A DNA stretch of 17,197 nucleotides from Candidatus Eiseniibacteriota bacterium (GCA_016928935.1 JAFGJU010000043.1:1-17197); one strand, 5' to 3'. Positions 1 through 7,524 are shown, numbered from the stretch's first letter. Notes: generated by a model from the sequence alone, not told the origin. Made by a program: numbers and translations.

Positions 1-242
1 GCACCAGTCACGGCAGCCAGGTGGAAGACGACGTCGGGCCGGAACTCCTTCAGAAGCCGCAGCAAAGCTTCCCGGTCGCAGACGTCCGCCTCTTCCAGCC
101 TGAAGTTCGCGCCGTCCGGCCTCAGGTCGGGATTCAGACTCAGGTCGTTCGTGATGCCCAGGACCTGCCAGTGCTCGGACAGCAGTAACCCAAGGAGATG
201 CGTCCCGGCGAAGCCGTTGGCGCCGGTTATGAAGGCTCTCAT
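1..242 (-). CDS. NAD-dependent sugar epimerase/dehydratase, N-terminal part (SDR family), truncated by window edge
   Basis: Only the first 80 codons are inside the window; the gene continues beyond position 1. The protein begins MRAFITGANGFAG, with the extended-SDR glycine motif TGxxGxxG (residues 6-13) that binds the NAD(P) pyrophosphate. An acidic loop (EEADVCDRE, about residues 50-58) follows, then the usual PDVVFHLAA segment (69-77) at the end of the fourth strand. The spacing fits nucleotide-sugar dehydratases, reductases and epimerases such as the GDP-6-deoxy-mannose reductase and GDP-mannose dehydratase groups, but the catalytic YxxxK and substrate-defining parts are missing, so the reaction cannot be named. 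The ATG at 240-242 is preceded by a GGGGGT purine run. A promoter-like pair at 280-309 may make this a separate transcript. It probably supplies a nucleotide sugar to the same pathway. Confidence 0.85.
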   Translation of the reverse strand, partial: MRAFITGANGFAGTHLLGLLLSEHWQVLGITNDLSLNPDLRPDGANFRLEEADVCDREALLRLLKEFRPDVVFHLAAVTG

Positions 243-279
243 CGGACCCCCAGTCAGTTGAGCCGGCCGCAATCTCGTA

Positions 280-309
280 ATCCTACTACTTCTATGTAAT
301 TATCGTCAA
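280..309 (-). promoter_or_regulatory. Candidate sigma-70-like promoter before the left-edge SDR gene
   Basis: On the minus strand TTGACG (309-304) is followed after 18 bases by TAGGAT (285-280), a 5/6 match and a 4/6 match to the -35 and -10 consensus. The stretch is the most A+T-rich in this part of the window and lies 38-67 bases upstream of the SDR start codon at 242. The short A+T-rich run could equally be a TATA-type element if the host were archaeal. No experimental support is available. Confidence 0.35.
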
Positions 310-380
310 TACGGCAGGCATTCATGAGGCCGTCCGGACGCTTTCTGCACCCATAACTCTCAGAATAGCAAGAGAATACA

Positions 381-457
381 GACTGCCGGCAGCGCGGAAG
401 CCGGCCGGCACGGCCGAAGCTCGAGGGGCCCGGACGAGACCTCAGGGGCCGGCAGTC
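381..457 (-). terminator. Inverted repeat after the last GT4 gene, possible terminator or RNA structure
   Basis: GACTGCCGGC at 381-390 is a perfect reverse complement of GCCGGCAGTC at 448-457, giving a 10-bp stem around 57 bases that themselves contain a self-complementary GCCGGCCGGC (400-409). The structure starts 6 bases after the stop codon of the gene ending at 464. The minus-strand sequence that follows it (380-361) is moderately T-rich but lacks a continuous U run. It could end the long operon or protect its 3' end. The wide loop argues against a classical intrinsic terminator. Confidence 0.3.
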
Positions 458-463
458 CAAGGG

Positions 464-1591
464 TCAGGCCTCGTACCCAGACCTGGGACCGACCCACGGA
501 CCACGCCCGGCCAGCTCCGGGCTCCGGCGGGACTCCACCACCGAGTCGTAGATTCTCAGGAGCTTGTCCAGATTTTGCTCGCCTTCCTCCGCGGCCTTCG
601 CGACCCGGTCCCCACGCCCGGCACTCAGGGCCAGACCCAACTTCTCCGCCATGTCCCGCGGGTCGCCCTTCCGAAACTGTATCACGCCCTCGGGCCTGAA
701 CGGCGTGTCGCTCACGACCGCGGGCACGCCAAGAAACAGGGCCTCCCTCACTGAGATGGAGTCGCCGTCCACCAGGGTGCTCCTCAGGAAAGCGTCCGAA
801 CCCTTCATCACCGAGACGAAGTCGGGCAGGTCTTTCTGGATGAGGACGTGTTCGCCCAGTCCCAGCGACCGAATCTTGTCCGCCAGGTCGGCCTCGTAGG
901 CCGCCCCGCCGTACCTGGTCAGGGCGACCAGCATGCCGGCGCGAGTATGCTCGCGCCTGAGGAGTCCTAGTGCTTCCACGGCGTCCGTAAGGCCGTATTC
1001 GGCGGAGGCGGCGCCCGTCGTGCACACGGCGGGAGAATGCGCGTTGAGAAAATCGCGCACGGCCTCAGGGACGTCGGCCTTCTCCTGCGCCAGGACGGGA
1101 AAGTAGTTCTCCATCCTGTGGACTTCCTTCGACGGTATGAGCGCCTCCAGCGCCTCCTCAATCTCCGAGTTGCAGGCCACGACCGCGTGACAAAGGCCGA
1201 GGCACGCCGAGGCGACGCGCCGTTTGAGGGGGCCCAGGGAGCCCACGAAGTCCTTGAAGGCTCCACCCACCACAGAAAGCACCACCTTGCGTCCCGTCAG
1301 CCGCGCCAGGACGACGCACACTGCGCCCAGCCAGAATGACCTGTAGCTCGCGGACAGATAGTGCACGAGGTCGCTGTCGGACACCGCGAATGCGCGCGCA
1401 AGCTGGAGGAATTGGCGCGCCCTGTTCCTGGTGTCGAAATTGAGCACGTTGGCGGCCCGGGGCCGGCCCGCGCCGAGGTTGAACACTGTGACTTTGGCGC
1501 CCCTCAGCGTCAGAGCGGACTCCATCTGCCTCATCAGCGAGGCGACTCCCCCGTAGGGAGGCGGATAGTGTCCAACGAGGGTCACTTTCAT
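464..1591 (-). CDS. GT4-type (GT-B fold) glycosyltransferase
   Basis: This 375-residue protein transfers a sugar from a nucleotide donor onto a growing lipid-linked glycan at the cytoplasmic face (inferred from family). The N-terminus MKVTLVGHYPPPYGGVAS is the classical first strand and glycine-rich loop of GT4 enzymes. The C-terminal donor domain has the block GDSISVREALFLGVPAVVSD (276-295). In the E-x7-E donor motif the first Glu is replaced by Asp (D275 to E283), a conservative change seen in some family members. There is no signal peptide or membrane segment. Its ATG (1589-1591) overlaps the stop of the upstream GT4 gene as ATGA, with only a weak AGGA upstream, so translation probably depends on coupling. 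It is the last gene of the long block. The last ~20 residues are Gly/Pro/Arg-rich and probably disordered. Sugar specificity cannot be read. Confidence 0.9.
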   Translation of the reverse strand: MKVTLVGHYPPPYGGVASLMRQMESALTLRGAKVTVFNLGAGRPRAANVLNFDTRNRARQFLQLARAFAVSDSDLVHYLSASYRSFWLGAVCVVLARLTGRKVVLSVVGGAFKDFVGSLGPLKRRVASACLGLCHAVVACNSEIEEALEALIPSKEVHRMENYFPVLAQEKADVPEAVRDFLNAHSPAVCTTGAASAEYGLTDAVEALGLLRREHTRAGMLVALTRYGGAAYEADLADKIRSLGLGEHVLIQKDLPDFVSVMKGSDAFLRSTLVDGDSISVREALFLGVPAVVSDTPFRPEGVIQFRKGDPRDMAEKLGLALSAGRGDRVAKAAEEGEQNLDKLLRIYDSVVESRRSPELAGRGPWVGPRSGYEA

Positions 1592-2850
1592 CTGCCGGTT
1601 GTCCTGGACGTTATGTGCCGCTTGTTTTTCTCGGCCTGTTCTCTGAGGGCGCTGTAGATTTCCACTATGCGCCTTTCCACCGCCGGCTCGCTGTGCTCGG
1701 AGACCACGAACTCCCTCGCCCTCTCACCCAATCTCCTGGCCAGCAGCGGGCTCCTCAGGACCTCCACCACCCTGGCGGCGAAGTCTTCCGCGTTATCCCC
1801 CACCAGGAGGTCTCTGCCGGGCCTGGCCCCCACGCCGTCCATGCCTATCGTGGTCGTGACTATCGCCATGCCCATGGCCATGCCCTCCAGGATCCGGATT
1901 CTCACGCCTCCGCCGAAGCGGAGAGGCACGACCTGGACCATGCACCGCCCGACGTGCTCGGTCACGTCGGGCACGTCCGCGGACACGAACACCCTGCTCC
2001 CGTCGGCCAGCTTCTGCACCTGCTGGGGCGGCCTGCGGCCGACTATGAAGAGCCTCGCCTGAGGCACCTCCGACCTCACTATGGGGAAGATGCTGCGGCA
2101 GAAATAATCGAGCGCGTCTACGTTGAAGTCTGCGTCCAACGCTCCGAGGAAGACTATGGAAGAAGGCACCTTCGTCTCGGGGCCGGGAACAAACTTGTCG
2201 CAGTCCACCATCACGGGCAGATGCTGAGCCACTCCCCTGATGCCGCTCAAACGCTCCACTATCGTGCAGTCCGCCGCCGAAAGGGTCAGGACCCTGTCGA
2301 ACTCCGAATAGGCGCGCACCTCCCTCGTCTTGACCGCGGAAATCGTCCTCTCGACGCTCCGCCTCCGCCAGTATCCGTCGGTCACGGCGAGCTTCCTCTG
2401 AAACCTCAGGAAATCGATGTCGTGTTCCAGGAGCGCCTTGCCGTACACCCTCGCGTAACGCGCGGCCGGGGCCGTGAACCAGTACTCGAAGTGCGCCATG
2501 TCATACGCCGAGAGGCTCGTCACCTGAGCCACAAGCCTGGACAGCTCCGGCGGGCAGCAATAGTAGGTCTCCAGCGGAAACGACCGGACTCTGGACTTGA
2601 GGGTGTAGAGCGCCCTGTAAAGGACTCTGTGCGCTATGGTTTTCTTGTTGGGGAGGAGGTACGTGAAGACATCCTTGCAGTAGGGCCTCAAGGCGTCGGC
2701 GTGAACGGCGTCCTCCTTGGTGGGAAGCCCGCAGATCAGGCCCAGTTCGAAATGCCTGGAGAGTGTCTTCAGCAAATTGAGGGTAACTACTTTGGTCCCC
2801 TGGTCCGGGGGATAGGGGATCGTGGGCTTCACCATCAGAAGTCTTGCCAT
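1588..2850 (-). CDS. GT4-type glycosyltransferase, Stp1/TIGR03087-like
   Basis: This is a 420-residue GT-B protein. It opens with MARLLMVKPTIPYPPDQGTK, where the IPYPPDQG loop is typical of the glycosyltransferases found with exosortase/EPS loci (TIGR03087, from memory). The donor domain shows SIVFLGALDADFNVDALDYF (231-250), the FIVGRRPP strand (268-275) and VPLRFGGGVRIRILEGMAMG (308-327). The second Glu of E-x7-E is present (E322), but the first position is Gly, as is normal for this subgroup with its GGG loop. There are no membrane segments. A GGAG lies just upstream of the ATG at 2848-2850, 10 bases after the stop of the preceding gene, and the 3' end overlaps the next GT4 by ATGA. The role, adding one residue to the repeat unit, is inferred; acceptor and donor are unknown. 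Confidence 0.9.
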   Translation of the reverse strand: MARLLMVKPTIPYPPDQGTKVVTLNLLKTLSRHFELGLICGLPTKEDAVHADALRPYCKDVFTYLLPNKKTIAHRVLYRALYTLKSRVRSFPLETYYCCPPELSRLVAQVTSLSAYDMAHFEYWFTAPAARYARVYGKALLEHDIDFLRFQRKLAVTDGYWRRRSVERTISAVKTREVRAYSEFDRVLTLSAADCTIVERLSGIRGVAQHLPVMVDCDKFVPGPETKVPSSIVFLGALDADFNVDALDYFCRSIFPIVRSEVPQARLFIVGRRPPQQVQKLADGSRVFVSADVPDVTEHVGRCMVQVVPLRFGGGVRIRILEGMAMGMAIVTTTIGMDGVGARPGRDLLVGDNAEDFAARVVEVLRSPLLARRLGERAREFVVSEHSEPAVERRIVEIYSALREQAEKNKRHITSRTTGR

Positions 2851-2860
2851 GACTCTCCGT

Positions 2861-4015
2861 TCACTCCGTCAGAGGGACGCGGCCGCCCAGGACCTGTTCG
2901 TACACCTCCTGGGTTTCGCGCACCATCCTCGCGGACGAGAACCGCTCGCTGACGCGACGCCTTCCCCGGCGCCCCATGCCCGCGGCCGTGTCGGGGTCCA
3001 GGCACAGCGTGCGCATCGCGCTCGAGAGCGTCTCCACGTCTCCGGGTCGGACCAGAAGGCCGGTCTCCCCCTCGAGTACTATCTCAGGTATTCCGTAGAT
3101 CCTGCTGGCAATAACGGGCTTGGAAGCGGCCATCGCTTCCATTATCACAAACGGCATGCCCTCCACGAGAGACGGCACCACGAGGCAGTCTGTCTCTCTC
3201 ATCAGAGCCGCCGCGTCTTCCCTGTGTCCCAGGAAGAAGACCCACCGCCCCACCTCCAGCTTCGCGCTGAGCGCCCGCAGAGCGGGCTCCTCCTGTCCGC
3301 GCCCCACGATGACGAGAGCGCAGCTCGAGCCGCCCGACTTTCGAACTGCCGCGAACGCCTCGAGAAGGAACCGGTGGCCCTTTCGTTCCTCCAGGCTGCC
3401 CACTGCCGCGAACACGAACACCGAGTCGTCCAAGCCCAGCTCAGAGCGTAGACCGGCGGGGCCGGCGGAGTCAAGTGAGTCCAGGTCGACGCCGTTGTGG
3501 ATGACCGTTATCCTGCGCGCGTCGAGGCCGTGCGTGCGGGTCAGATACTCGACGTTGGATTCTGTTATGGAGATCACCCGGCTCACAAAAGAGGAACTGA
3601 ACCTCTTCGCGACGTGCCTCTTCCACAGGCCGCCCACCATGGCCAGATGCTCGGTCGTGACTATGCCCCCGCAGCCGGCCAGTCTGGCCACGGGCGCCAC
3701 CAGCCCCGCCTGCGCGTCGTAAGTGCCCGCCAGGTTCACGTGCAACAGGCCGGGCCTCGTCCTGCGCACAAGGCAATAAAGGTCGGCGTAGCCCTTGAAG
3801 TCGTACGGCCCGCTGAGAGTGGTCTCCTCGGTCGGGGTCCCGACGGTCCTGAGGCGTGACGCGAAGGCGCCTAGGTCGGCGCCTTTTCTCGTCACCAGGA
3901 AGGGCTCGAACCTGTTCCTGTCCAGGCCCGAGATGAGAAGTTCCAGGTACTTCTCGGCGCCGCCGTAGTAAGGCGCATCGGAGAAGTACATCACTTTCGT
4001 GGGCCGGTCCCGCAT
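2861..4015 (-). CDS. GT4-type glycosyltransferase with intact E-x7-E motif
   Basis: This 384-residue protein has every landmark of the GT4 family. It has the N-terminal FSDAPYYGGAEKYL loop (11-24), HxxLAG-type acceptor-domain residues near 92-97, VIHNGVD (171-177) at the domain junction, VGSLEERKGH (205-214), and EGMPFVIMEAMAASKPVIAS (285-304) with donor-binding Glu at 285 and 293. Two starts are possible. The ATG at 4015 overlaps the upstream GT4 by 25 bases and has GAGGAG six bases upstream (4022-4027). A second ATG at 3991 would form TGATG with the upstream stop but would cut into the first beta strand. I prefer 4015 on the ribosome-binding site and the intact strand. It probably adds one backbone or side-chain sugar on the cytoplasmic side. 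Specificity is not readable. Confidence 0.93.
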   Translation of the reverse strand: MRDRPTKVMYFSDAPYYGGAEKYLELLISGLDRNRFEPFLVTRKGADLGAFASRLRTVGTPTEETTLSGPYDFKGYADLYCLVRRTRPGLLHVNLAGTYDAQAGLVAPVARLAGCGGIVTTEHLAMVGGLWKRHVAKRFSSSFVSRVISITESNVEYLTRTHGLDARRITVIHNGVDLDSLDSAGPAGLRSELGLDDSVFVFAAVGSLEERKGHRFLLEAFAAVRKSGGSSCALVIVGRGQEEPALRALSAKLEVGRWVFFLGHREDAAALMRETDCLVVPSLVEGMPFVIMEAMAASKPVIASRIYGIPEIVLEGETGLLVRPGDVETLSSAMRTLCLDPDTAAGMGRRGRRRVSERFSSARMVRETQEVYEQVLGGRVPLTE

Positions 4016-5289
4016 GCGGCGCTCCTCGCGGCGATGACCTCGCGCGCTATCTCCACGATCTCGGACGCATTCTTGTCCCAGTTGTGCTTCCGTTCGACGA
4101 GGTCCCTCGCGTTATTGCCCAAAGCGAGCCGCAACCCCGGGTCGGACGCGAGAGTCACCAGGGCCTCGGCGATCTGAGCCACGTTCCCGGTCTCCACGAA
4201 CAGTGCGGACTTGCCGTGTTCCAGGACCTCCTTGAGCGCGGCCACTGCCGGAGCCACCAGCGCTTTTCCCATGGCCATGTACTCGAACGTCTTGGTGGGC
4301 GAGCCGTATTCGGTGGCCCACGGAATCACGCACACGTCTGTTGCGGCTATGTGCTCCGGCACTCTCTCCCTGGGCACCTCACCCGAGAAACGAAACGCCT
4401 CCGCCAATCCCCGTTCCAGAGCGCCTCTCTTGAAGTCCTCGAACCGGGGATGGCCCTCCCTTCCGCCGACCATGAGAAAACGGATGTGTTTGTTCTTCTC
4501 AAGCGCCAACGGCGCCGCGTCCAGAAGCAGGTGCGCGCCGTGCCAGACCGAGAACCCTCCGACAAACCCCACCACGACGTCCTCGTCTGAGAACCCGAAA
4601 CGACTTCTCACGCGCCTGCCGCCCACTTGAGGAGAGAACTTCTCCAGGCTGGCGGCGTTGTGAAGGACGTGTATCTTGACGCCTGGGACGCCCTTTCCCT
4701 CCAAGTACTGCTTGAGCACGCCCGAAACAGTCAGGACGGCGTCCGCCCTCGACGCCACCAGCTTTTCTATGGCAGCTGCGACGGGCCTCAGACCGACTCC
4801 GTCGTTAAGGTTCCTCTCGTCTATCGAGGCGTTAAACTCTAGTATCAATGGGATACGCCATTTCTTTGCTAGACAAGAAGTTGCAAACTGGTAACTGGTA
4901 TGACGCACGTACACGAAGTCAAAGTCCGACCGCTGTCTCAGGAGTGCGTCCAGCACGCGGTGGAAGCGCAGGTTGTGGAGGCAGTAGATCGTGTCCCTGG
5001 CCAGGACCCGTAGGGGCCGCGGCACTCTTCGCGCTCGGGAGGGAGCCGGGGCTCGGCCCGCCGGCCGTGAGTCGCCCGCACGCCGCAGCCTGGCCGGTCC
5101 CTGAGCCGCCGCGCCCGTGACGCCGGCGCCACCAGTCCCCCCGGGGCCGAGCGCCTTCGTGTCCAGCACCACCACTTCGTGCCCCAGCTTCTTCAAGCTG
5201 TGTATCGTCTCCTCCATGTGAGTAGTGAAGCCGCCGCCGCGGCTTCCTGGGGTGATGCTGGGGTCTGAGCATACGTACAGAATCTTCAT
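3991..5289 (-). CDS. GT4-type glycosyltransferase with a Gly/Ala/Pro/Arg-rich insert
   Basis: This is a 432-residue GT-B protein. Residues 1-45 (MKILYVCSDPSITPGSRGGG onward) form the first strands and glycine loop. Residues about 46-92 are a low-complexity Gly/Ala/Pro/Arg segment. The fold resumes with ARDTIYCLHNLRFHRVLDAL (97-116) and LILEFNASIDERNLND (148-163). The donor domain has VGFVGGFSVWHGAHLLLDA (240-258), FLMVGGREGHPRF (271-283) and EYGSPTKTFEYMAMGKALVA (327-346). The PTKTFEYMAMGK block is characteristic of WbuB-like GT4 enzymes, in which the first Glu of E-x7-E is shifted (here E327 to E336). A GAGG precedes the ATG at 5287-5289. The gene follows the C5-epimerase after 64 bases and overlaps the next GT4 by 25 bases. 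Function: sugar transfer in repeat-unit assembly (inferred); donor unknown. Confidence 0.9.
   Translation of the reverse strand: MKILYVCSDPSITPGSRGGGFTTHMEETIHSLKKLGHEVVVLDTKALGPGGTGGAGVTGAAAQGPARLRRAGDSRPAGRAPAPSRARRVPRPLRVLARDTIYCLHNLRFHRVLDALLRQRSDFDFVYVRHTSYQFATSCLAKKWRIPLILEFNASIDERNLNDGVGLRPVAAAIEKLVASRADAVLTVSGVLKQYLEGKGVPGVKIHVLHNAASLEKFSPQVGGRRVRSRFGFSDEDVVVGFVGGFSVWHGAHLLLDAAPLALEKNKHIRFLMVGGREGHPRFEDFKRGALERGLAEAFRFSGEVPRERVPEHIAATDVCVIPWATEYGSPTKTFEYMAMGKALVAPAVAALKEVLEHGKSALFVETGNVAQIAEALVTLASDPGLRLALGNNARDLVERKHNWDKNASEIVEIAREVIAARSAACGTGPRK
4022..4027 (-). promoter_or_regulatory. Ribosome binding site GAGGAG deciding the start at 4015
   Basis: On the minus strand GAGGAG lies six bases before the ATG at 4013-4015. 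It sits inside the upstream GT4 coding region and supports the longer form of the downstream enzyme over the internal ATG at 3989-3991. Confidence 0.6.
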
Positions 5290-5307
5290 CTGTCCTCGCC
5301 CTCTGCA

Positions 5308-5324
5308 AGGCCCGCGCCGGGCCT
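5308..5324 (-). other. Short perfect hairpin between the C5-epimerase and GT4 genes
   Basis: AGGCCCG (5308-5314) and CGGGCCT (5318-5324) form a 7-bp stem with a 3-base loop in the 64-base gap. No U-tract follows on the minus strand; the ribosome-binding region of the next gene comes directly after. It could pause polymerase or shape translation initiation of the GT4 gene, or be chance in G+C-rich DNA. Confidence 0.25.
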
Positions 5325-5353
5325 GATCATGACCCGTTAGCGGGCGGGGGCAT

Positions 5354-6328
5354 TCACCGCCGGCTCGCCGCCGGAAGCCTCAATTTCCGTAGCGCTCTCG
5401 CTGGCAGCCTGTGGTACCGGGCCCTCAGCCTGCACAAAGGATTCCGAAGGTAGCCCTCCCACCGCCTGGCGCGCTCCAGGAACGCGTCGTTCTCCGTCGC
5501 GGCGTACATGGCCACCAAAAGGGGGATGTGAACGTTGGCGTGATAGAACTCGCTGGCCACGCAGTCCCGCACGAGGTCATACCTGGACCAGTAGCCCGTA
5601 TCGAACAGGGCGAGTTTTCTCTCCAGCGTGCGCACGCCCTGCTCCCACGCCTCCCTGAGCTTGCGCTCCGACGAGACCCTCACGTAGTCCAGAAGCCCGA
5701 ACAGGGAGAAGATGAAACCGTTGAGCACGTGAGGAGGCGGCTCAGTCACATATTCTTCAAACCAGACGTCTCCGTCTGCGTCGACGCACCTCACGCCTCC
5801 CGGTTCTCCCGCCGGTATCAGGAACGAACCCAACGCCATCCGGGCCAGGTCGGCAGGCGTCTGTCTCTTATCAAGCTGATGGGCCCGCAGCAGCACCGAG
5901 GCGGCCTGGGCCTGCGCCATGGACGAGATCCAGGGAGCCCTGAGGCCGTAGACCGGAAAGTCGAAGCCCGCCGGCCAGACCGCGACCCCTTCTCCCGCTT
6001 TCTGGGCGTTCTCCTCCAGCCATCGGGCCATTCGGAGGAACTTGTCCGAGAACTCACTCGAGCCCGTTTCCAGCCAGAGCTCGAAAAGCCCCAGGGCGTA
6101 CTGCGCGACCGTCACCGAAAAATACTGCTTCCCTCCGCCCTTTATGCCCGAGTGCTTTTCGTAGTCCACGAGAGGCACGCCGTGCTCGTCCAACGGACCG
6201 TAGCCACCCTCCTCCACGAAGGGCACCCAGTTCTTGAAGTTGACGTAGTAACCCTTGAGCACCGGCCCGGCCCCGACCTTAGCCACGCCGAACTTGAGCG
6301 TCTTGAGCCTCCGGCTCCTTGTCCTCAT
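5354..6328 (-). CDS. Heparosan-type D-glucuronyl C5-epimerase homologue (C5-epim_C family)
   Basis: This 324-residue protein matches the catalytic C-terminal domain of glucuronyl C5-epimerase (Pfam C5-epim_C), which inverts C5 of D-glucuronate residues within a polymer to L-iduronate. Landmarks are KHSGIKGGGKQYFSVTVAQY (58-77), WPAGFDFPVYGLRAPWISSM (118-137), an AQAASVLLRA helix (140-149), WFEEYVTEPPPHVLNGFIFS (189-208), LFDTGYWSRYDL (241-252) and FYHANVHIPLL (261-271). Tyr193, Tyr250 and Tyr262 fall in the motifs that hold the three catalytic tyrosines reported in vertebrate GLCE. The N-terminal beta domain of animal enzymes is absent, and there is no signal peptide, so a cytoplasmic site is implied. 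I start it at the ATG of 6326-6328, which forms TAATG with the upstream GT4 and follows a GGGGA. An ATG at 6391 would add 21 Arg/Gly-rich residues encoded across the upstream gene's end. A basic tail (292-324) may bind acidic glycan or membrane. The exact sugar (GlcA or another uronate) is inferred. Confidence 0.85.
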   Translation of the reverse strand: MRTRSRRLKTLKFGVAKVGAGPVLKGYYVNFKNWVPFVEEGGYGPLDEHGVPLVDYEKHSGIKGGGKQYFSVTVAQYALGLFELWLETGSSEFSDKFLRMARWLEENAQKAGEGVAVWPAGFDFPVYGLRAPWISSMAQAQAASVLLRAHQLDKRQTPADLARMALGSFLIPAGEPGGVRCVDADGDVWFEEYVTEPPPHVLNGFIFSLFGLLDYVRVSSERKLREAWEQGVRTLERKLALFDTGYWSRYDLVRDCVASEFYHANVHIPLLVAMYAATENDAFLERARRWEGYLRNPLCRLRARYHRLPARALRKLRLPAASRR

Positions 6329-7524
6329 TACGCTTCCCCGCTCTTCAAGCCCGCGTAAACGGCCTCGATTTCCGCCACGACGGATTCCCACGAGAATTTC
6401 CTGCCGTGCGCCGCGAGCCCCTCCTCGTTCCAGGCCCTGTTCAACGCCTCTTCCAGCGCGCCGGCGAGCGCGGCCGGGTTTCGGGCTTCCACCAGGATGC
6501 CCGTGCCTTCGGGCACGACCTCAGGAAGCCCGCCCACGGCCGTTCCCACGAACGGCCGTCCCGAGGCGAAGCCTTCCAACGCTATCACCGGACAACCCTC
6601 TTCGGTGCTCGACAGGGCGACTACGTCCGACGCCGCCAACCAGAGCGGCACTTCCTCGCGCGGCCTTCTGCCCAGGAGCATCACAGAATCAGATAGCCCC
6701 AGCGAACGGCACTCGCCCGACACAGCGCCCTCCATCTCGCCCCTGCCCAGCACTGCCAGGAGGACGTCTTTCCGGCGGTCCCTCAGCAAACCGAACGCGC
6801 GCAGCATTGTCAGGGGATCCTTGACCGGAACCAGGTTCGCGGCGAAGAGAATCACTCGCGAGTCCGCCCTGAGGCTCAGCCTGGCCCGCGCCTCCTCCCT
6901 GCCGGACTGCCCCAGCTCCGACAGGTCGACTCCGCTCGGCACCACGCCGACAGCCAGAGCGGCCGCGCGCACGGTCCGCACCCGTTCCGCCAGAGCGCGG
7001 CTCACTGCTATCACGGCGCCGGCGCGGCGGAGGGATTGTCTGGTCGCGAAGCTCACCCAGCGGCCGACGGCTTTTCTGTTGAGGCCCGCGTTCACGTCCG
7101 AGCCGTAGACCGTGAGGAGCACCGGCAGCCGCAGGAGCGGGGCCGCAAGCGTGGCCGCGTACCCGGCCGGATAGCATCTGTGAGCGTGTATCAACGACAC
7201 CCCTCTCTCCCAGAGCGAGCATACCGCCAGGATGAAGAGCACCAACTGCGCGGGCTCGAGCACGCCTCCGAGGACCGGCAGGTGCACGAGAAGCGGCCTG
7301 TACACCCGTACGTTTTCCTCGCGGGACCGGAATCCCGGCCACTGACCGCGGCCCCGTCTCATCGCGGAGTATCTCCCCAGAGGCGGAAAGACCTTGTGGG
7401 GAGCGATGACGACCACGTCGTGCCTCCGGCTCAACACGTCCGCCTGCTTCCTGACGCTCAAGCGGACACCTCCGCTGGCGTCCTGAGCCGTGTCGAAGGA
7501 CTCTACGACGAAGGCCACTTTCAT
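6328..7524 (-). CDS. GT4-type glycosyltransferase with intact E-x7-E motif
   Basis: This 398-residue GT-B enzyme begins MKVAFVVESFDTAQDASGGV. It has SLIHAHRCYPAGYAATLAA (110-128), LLTVYGSDVN (136-145), the acceptor-side AVIAVSRALAERV (170-182), VVPSGVDLSEL (194-204), ILFAANLVPVKDPLTMLRAF (225-244), and EEGCPVIALEGFASGRPFVG (308-327) with Glu309 and Glu317 as the donor-binding pair. The open frame extends upstream to 8085, but those 187 codons lie inside the GT-C gene in another frame and look like shadow sequence (Arg/Gly-rich, no fold). The ATG at 7522-7524 overlaps the upstream TGA as ATGA and has a GGAG seven bases before it, which settles the start. Its direct TAATG coupling to the C5-epimerase suggests it may help make the uronate-containing chain; that link is inference. 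Confidence 0.93.
   Translation of the reverse strand: MKVAFVVESFDTAQDASGGVRLSVRKQADVLSRRHDVVVIAPHKVFPPLGRYSAMRRGRGQWPGFRSREENVRVYRPLLVHLPVLGGVLEPAQLVLFILAVCSLWERGVSLIHAHRCYPAGYAATLAAPLLRLPVLLTVYGSDVNAGLNRKAVGRWVSFATRQSLRRAGAVIAVSRALAERVRTVRAAALAVGVVPSGVDLSELGQSGREEARARLSLRADSRVILFAANLVPVKDPLTMLRAFGLLRDRRKDVLLAVLGRGEMEGAVSGECRSLGLSDSVMLLGRRPREEVPLWLAASDVVALSSTEEGCPVIALEGFASGRPFVGTAVGGLPEVVPEGTGILVEARNPAALAGALEEALNRAWNEEGLAAHGRKFSWESVVAEIEAVYAGLKSGEA

Larger units (their letters stand above)
243..463. other. Non-coding gap at the left end of the operon
   Basis: This 221-base stretch is the longest gap in the window. It holds the inverted repeat at 381-457 next to the operon's last stop codon, and an A+T-rich patch (275-330) with the promoter-like pair. 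No convincing coding frame is present; the short open frame on the minus strand (254-460) is Arg/Ser/Pro-rich with no ribosome binding site and no recognisable fold. Confidence 0.6.

Noticed and set aside
1615..2952. 445-codon open frame on the plus strand opposite two GT4 genes
   Set aside because: It is antisense to clear GT4 coding sequence, is His/Arg/Pro-rich with no recognisable fold, and arises from the G+C bias that removes stop codons on the opposite strand.
5411..6358. 315-codon plus-strand open frame opposite the C5-epimerase
   Set aside because: The minus strand has strong family motifs; the plus-strand product has no fold and is another antisense shadow.
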